Positions 61,532 through 64,000 of a DNA stretch of 64,000 bases are shown here, one piece after another (position 1 is the first letter of the stretch; every line of letters begins with the position of its first letter). Source of the stretch: MED-G105 sp039819085. GTDB lineage: Bacteria; Pseudomonadota; Alphaproteobacteria; Caulobacterales; Parvularculaceae. The DNA is taken from NCBI GenBank assembly GCA_039819085.1, contig JBCBSQ010000009.1, positions 48,839 through 112,838 on the forward strand. Reading direction: 5' to 3'. A model generated the notes under the pieces. The model was not told where the DNA came from. It searched no databases and saw nothing but the letters and a program-made list of their open reading frames with translations. A program made the position numbers and the translations under genes.

Positions 61532-63814
61532 ATGAAAGACCGTCCGATGACCAAATCACGCGCGAAGTCGAGAAAAGGCCAGGAGCCTCCTCGCCGAGTC
61601 GATGAGATATTTCTGGAGCCGCTCGATGAAGCGCTCTCGCAGCGCTATCTCGCCTACGCGCTATCGACCATCACATCCCGCGCCCTGCCGGATGTCCGCG
61701 ACGGACTGAAGCCCGTCCATCGCCGCATTCTCTATGGCATGCGCCAGTTGCGGCTTAATCCGGGCGGCGCCTTCCGCAAATCGGCCGGGGTGGTCGGCGA
61801 AGTGATGGGGAAATTTCATCCCCATGGCGACCAGGCGATCTATGACGCGATGGTGCGTCTTGCGCAGGATTTCGCATCGCGCGTCCCGCTCGTCGACGGG
61901 CAAGGGAATTTCGGAAACGTCGACGGCGACAATGCGGCGGCGATGCGGTACACGGAGAGCCGCCTCACGGACGCGGCGGAACTCCTCCTCCAAGGAATTG
62001 ACGAAGACGCCGTCGACTTTCGCGCCACTTATGACGGTCTCGGCGCGGAGCCCGTCGTTCTGCCAGCGGCGTTTCCGCACCTATTAGTCAATGGCGCGAA
62101 CGGCATTGCGGTCGGCATGGCGACATCGATCCCGCCGCACAATCCGGCCGAAGTGATTGACGCCTGTCTGCATCTCATCAAGACGCCGAATGCGCGCACC
62201 GAAACCCTTCTCAACTATGTGAAAGGACCGGATTTCCCGACGGGCGGCGTTTGCGTTGAGCCGCACGAGGCGATGATCGAGACCTACGCGACGGGCCGCG
62301 GCGGATTTCGCCTGCGCGCGCGCTGGCTGACGGAGGATCTGGGGCGCGGGCGCTATCAGATCGTCGTGACGGAAATTCCGTACCAGGTGCAAAAGTCAAA
62401 GCTGATCGAGCGTATAGCCGATTTGATGCAGGCGAAGAAGCTCCCCTTCCTCGGCGATGTGCGCGACGAAAGCGCGGAGGACGTGCGGCTGATCCTTGAG
62501 CCGAAGTCGGGGACGGTGGATCCGGCCGCTTTGATGGAGCAGCTTTTCAAGGCGACGGACCTTGAGACCCGCGCCTCGCTCAACATGAACGTCCTCGACG
62601 CGTCGGGCGCGCCGCGGGTAATGGGGCTGCGCGATGTGCTGACGAGTTATCTCGCGCACCGCAAGGACGTTCTCGTCCGGCGCACCAATCACCGTTTGGG
62701 CAAAATCGCCGACCGGCTTGAGGTGCTCGACGGCCTCCTCATCGCCTATCTCAATCTCGACGAAGTGATCCGGATCATTCGGTATGAGGACGAACCGAAG
62801 CAGGAGTTGATCAAAGCATTCGGTCTCACTGAGACGCAGGCTGAAGCAATCCTCAATATGCGCCTTAGAAACCTGCGCAAGCTTGAAGAAATGGAGATCA
62901 AGGCCGAGCATAAGGCGCTCAAGAAGGAACAGAAAGAGCTGCGCGCGCTCCTGAAGTCCGACGATGCGCAGTGGAAAACCATCGCCGCCGAGTTAAGAGA
63001 CGTGCGCAAGGCGTTCGATCCGAAGTCCGACCTTGGCCGCCGACGCACCAGCGTCGAAGACGCGCCTGAGCTCGACGAGATCGACCTTGACGCGCTCGTC
63101 GAGAAGGAACCTGTGACGGTCGTCCTGTCAGAAAAGGGCTGGATACGGACCATGAAAGGGCATTTGGAATCGGCCGCCGATATCAAGTACAAGGAAGGCG
63201 ACGGCGAAGGGTTCCTCATTCACGCCCAGACAAATGACAAGCTGATGCTATTCGGCACGGACGGGCGTTTCTACACCCTCGACGTGGCGAGCTTGCCGGG
63301 CGGGCGCGGCCACGGCGAGCCGATCCGCCTGATGATCGATCTCGGCAACGACCAGTCCGTCGCGGAGGCGTTTCTGCAGGAGGGCGATCGCGACTTCCTG
63401 GTCGCCTCATCCGCAGGGTACGGATTTATCGTCGCTGAAGAGGATTGCGTCGCCAACACCAAGAAGGGCAAGCAGGTGCTGAACGTTCCGGCGGGCGCGG
63501 AGGCGAGCGTCTGCCGGCCCGCAGATGGAGACCTTGTCGCTTGCGTTGGCGACAATAAGAAGCTGCTCATCTTTGGTATGAACGAACTGCCGAAAATGGC
63601 GCGCGGCAAGGGCGTCGTCCTGCAAAAATTCCAGACGGGCGGCCTTTCCGATGCGAAAGCGTTTTCCGCGAAAGAGGGCCTGACGGCGACGAGCCGCACG
63701 GGCCGCGTCACCTCCGTCGACGGATGGAAGGCCCACAAGGGAAAGCGCGGGCAGGCGGGCAAGATCGCGCCGAAGGGCTTCCCGGCGTCGAAGAAATTCG
63801 GGCGCGGTTTCTAA
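61532..63814 (+). CDS. parC: DNA topoisomerase IV subunit A
   Basis: This 760-aa protein has the breakage-reunion domain with RALPDVRDGLKPVHRRILYG and DNAAAMRYTESRLTDAAELL (active-site Tyr in MRYTESRL), the quinolone region HPHGDQAIYDAMVRLAQDF, and a C-terminal beta-propeller with degenerate blades to the end (GRGHGEPIRLMIDLGNDQSV, GKRGQAGKIAPKGFPASKKF). The GyrA box is absent, favouring ParC over GyrA. The start could be 61532 or 61547. It follows recO by 38 bp. Confidence 0.95.
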   Translation: MKDRPMTKSRAKSRKGQEPPRRVDEIFLEPLDEALSQRYLAYALSTITSRALPDVRDGLKPVHRRILYGMRQLRLNPGGAFRKSAGVVGEVMGKFHPHGDQAIYDAMVRLAQDFASRVPLVDGQGNFGNVDGDNAAAMRYTESRLTDAAELLLQGIDEDAVDFRATYDGLGAEPVVLPAAFPHLLVNGANGIAVGMATSIPPHNPAEVIDACLHLIKTPNARTETLLNYVKGPDFPTGGVCVEPHEAMIETYATGRGGFRLRARWLTEDLGRGRYQIVVTEIPYQVQKSKLIERIADLMQAKKLPFLGDVRDESAEDVRLILEPKSGTVDPAALMEQLFKATDLETRASLNMNVLDASGAPRVMGLRDVLTSYLAHRKDVLVRRTNHRLGKIADRLEVLDGLLIAYLNLDEVIRIIRYEDEPKQELIKAFGLTETQAEAILNMRLRNLRKLEEMEIKAEHKALKKEQKELRALLKSDDAQWKTIAAELRDVRKAFDPKSDLGRRRTSVEDAPELDEIDLDALVEKEPVTVVLSEKGWIRTMKGHLESAADIKYKEGDGEGFLIHAQTNDKLMLFGTDGRFYTLDVASLPGGRGHGEPIRLMIDLGNDQSVAEAFLQEGDRDFLVASSAGYGFIVAEEDCVANTKKGKQVLNVPAGAEASVCRPADGDLVACVGDNKKLLIFGMNELPKMARGKGVVLQKFQTGGLSDAKAFSAKEGLTATSRTGRVTSVDGWKAHKGKRGQAGKIAPKGFPASKKFGRGF

Positions 63815-63951
63815 GAGCCTGTTTGAGAATGTCCGCAAGCGCTTTGGCGACAGATAATCAGACGTTCGTTTCCCCGCGACGATATGGTTCAGGCTCCAAG
63901 AGCGTGTTGCGTCTGAAGCGAGTTCAGTCGCCGTCATCCCCGCCGACCATG

Positions 63952-64000
63952 AGGGAGAGCCGGGATCTCTTCCTGTCTTGGCGAGATCCCGGCTCTCCCT
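63952..64000. repeat. Perfect 18-bp inverted repeat at the right edge
   Basis: The arm AGGGAGAGCCGGGATCTC (63952-63969) pairs perfectly with GAGATCCCGGCTCTCCCT (63983-64000) around a 13-nt loop. The preceding CCGTCATCCCCGCCGACC has the GTCATCCC start often seen in dispersed palindromic intergenic repeats of alphaproteobacteria, so the element probably extends beyond the window. As RNA it would form a very stable hairpin downstream of parC. Confidence 0.85.

Overview
The window is high-GC DNA with closely packed genes from an alphaproteobacterium. Gene content and order fit the Hyphomonadales/Parvularculales/Caulobacterales side of the class: a ctaC-ctaD-ctaB-ctaG-ctaE aa3 oxidase cluster, an rpoZ-rsh-pyrE-pdxJ-acpS-lepB-rnc-era-recO-parC run, ETF genes beside a HIG1-type protein, a DUF3667 protein and a large alphaproteobacterial-type TonB-dependent receptor. 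This placement is inferred from gene families and order only; there is no rRNA in the window. I see no prophage, transposase, CRISPR array or integrase. The region reads as core chromosome.

Layout. 1-3 kb: the start of a metallo-beta-lactamase-fold hydrolase coupled to an ATP-grasp-like protein, then a small secreted protein, a DUF442 phosphatase/sulfurtransferase and a VOC protein. 3.4-3.7 kb: tRNA-Pro(CGG) and tRNA-Gln(TTG) on opposite strands. 4.2-10.3 kb: an operon DUF3450 - TtpC-like - ExbB - ExbD - ExbD - TonB - TPR, the same order as the Vibrio TonB2/TtpC energy-transduction locus. 10.9-15.0 kb (minus): etfBA, a HIG1 protein and a predicted periplasmic papain-fold hydrolase. 15.2-19.1 kb: a hypothetical gene, gluQ, an ABC six-TM protein with no ATPase, and DUF3667. 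19.6-22.7 kb: a TonB-dependent receptor. 22.8-24.2 kb: tldD. 24.5-32.0 kb: the cytochrome c oxidase structural and assembly genes, with an unusual insertion in subunit II. 32.0-34.4 kb (minus): a stator-like MotA/ExbB plus OmpA/MotB pair and a small secreted protein. 35-40 kb: typA, an outer-membrane barrel protein and a CNT nucleoside transporter. 39.9-40.3 kb: tRNA-Arg(CCG), tRNA-Ser(GCT) and, between them, what looks like a decayed tRNA copy. 40.5-47.5 kb: a soluble lytic transglycosylase, dapA-smpB, a family 5 uracil-DNA glycosylase, a NYN-domain protein and folK. 47.7-55.0 kb: rpoZ, rsh, pyrE, pdxJ, acpS, lepB, rnc, era. 55.1-60.7 kb: a TetR regulator with two matched operator-like palindromes, an RND/MMPL exporter, a 40-codon small ORF, a LolA-like carrier and an outer-membrane barrel, together a candidate inner-to-outer-membrane lipid export module. 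60.8-63.8 kb: recO and parC. The window ends in a perfect 18-bp inverted repeat that looks like a dispersed intergenic element.

How the parts connect. The TonB-type operon can energise outer-membrane receptors such as the one at 19.6 kb. The oxidase cluster makes the proton motive force that both the TonB-type motor and the stator-like pair at 32.4-34.4 kb would use. The most unusual items are the roughly 95-residue insertion in oxidase subunit II, the TetR-controlled RND/LolA/barrel module with its coupled small ORF, the uncharacterised stator-like pair, the ATPase-less ABC membrane protein and the decayed tRNA copy. I did not find a clear new defence or mobile system.
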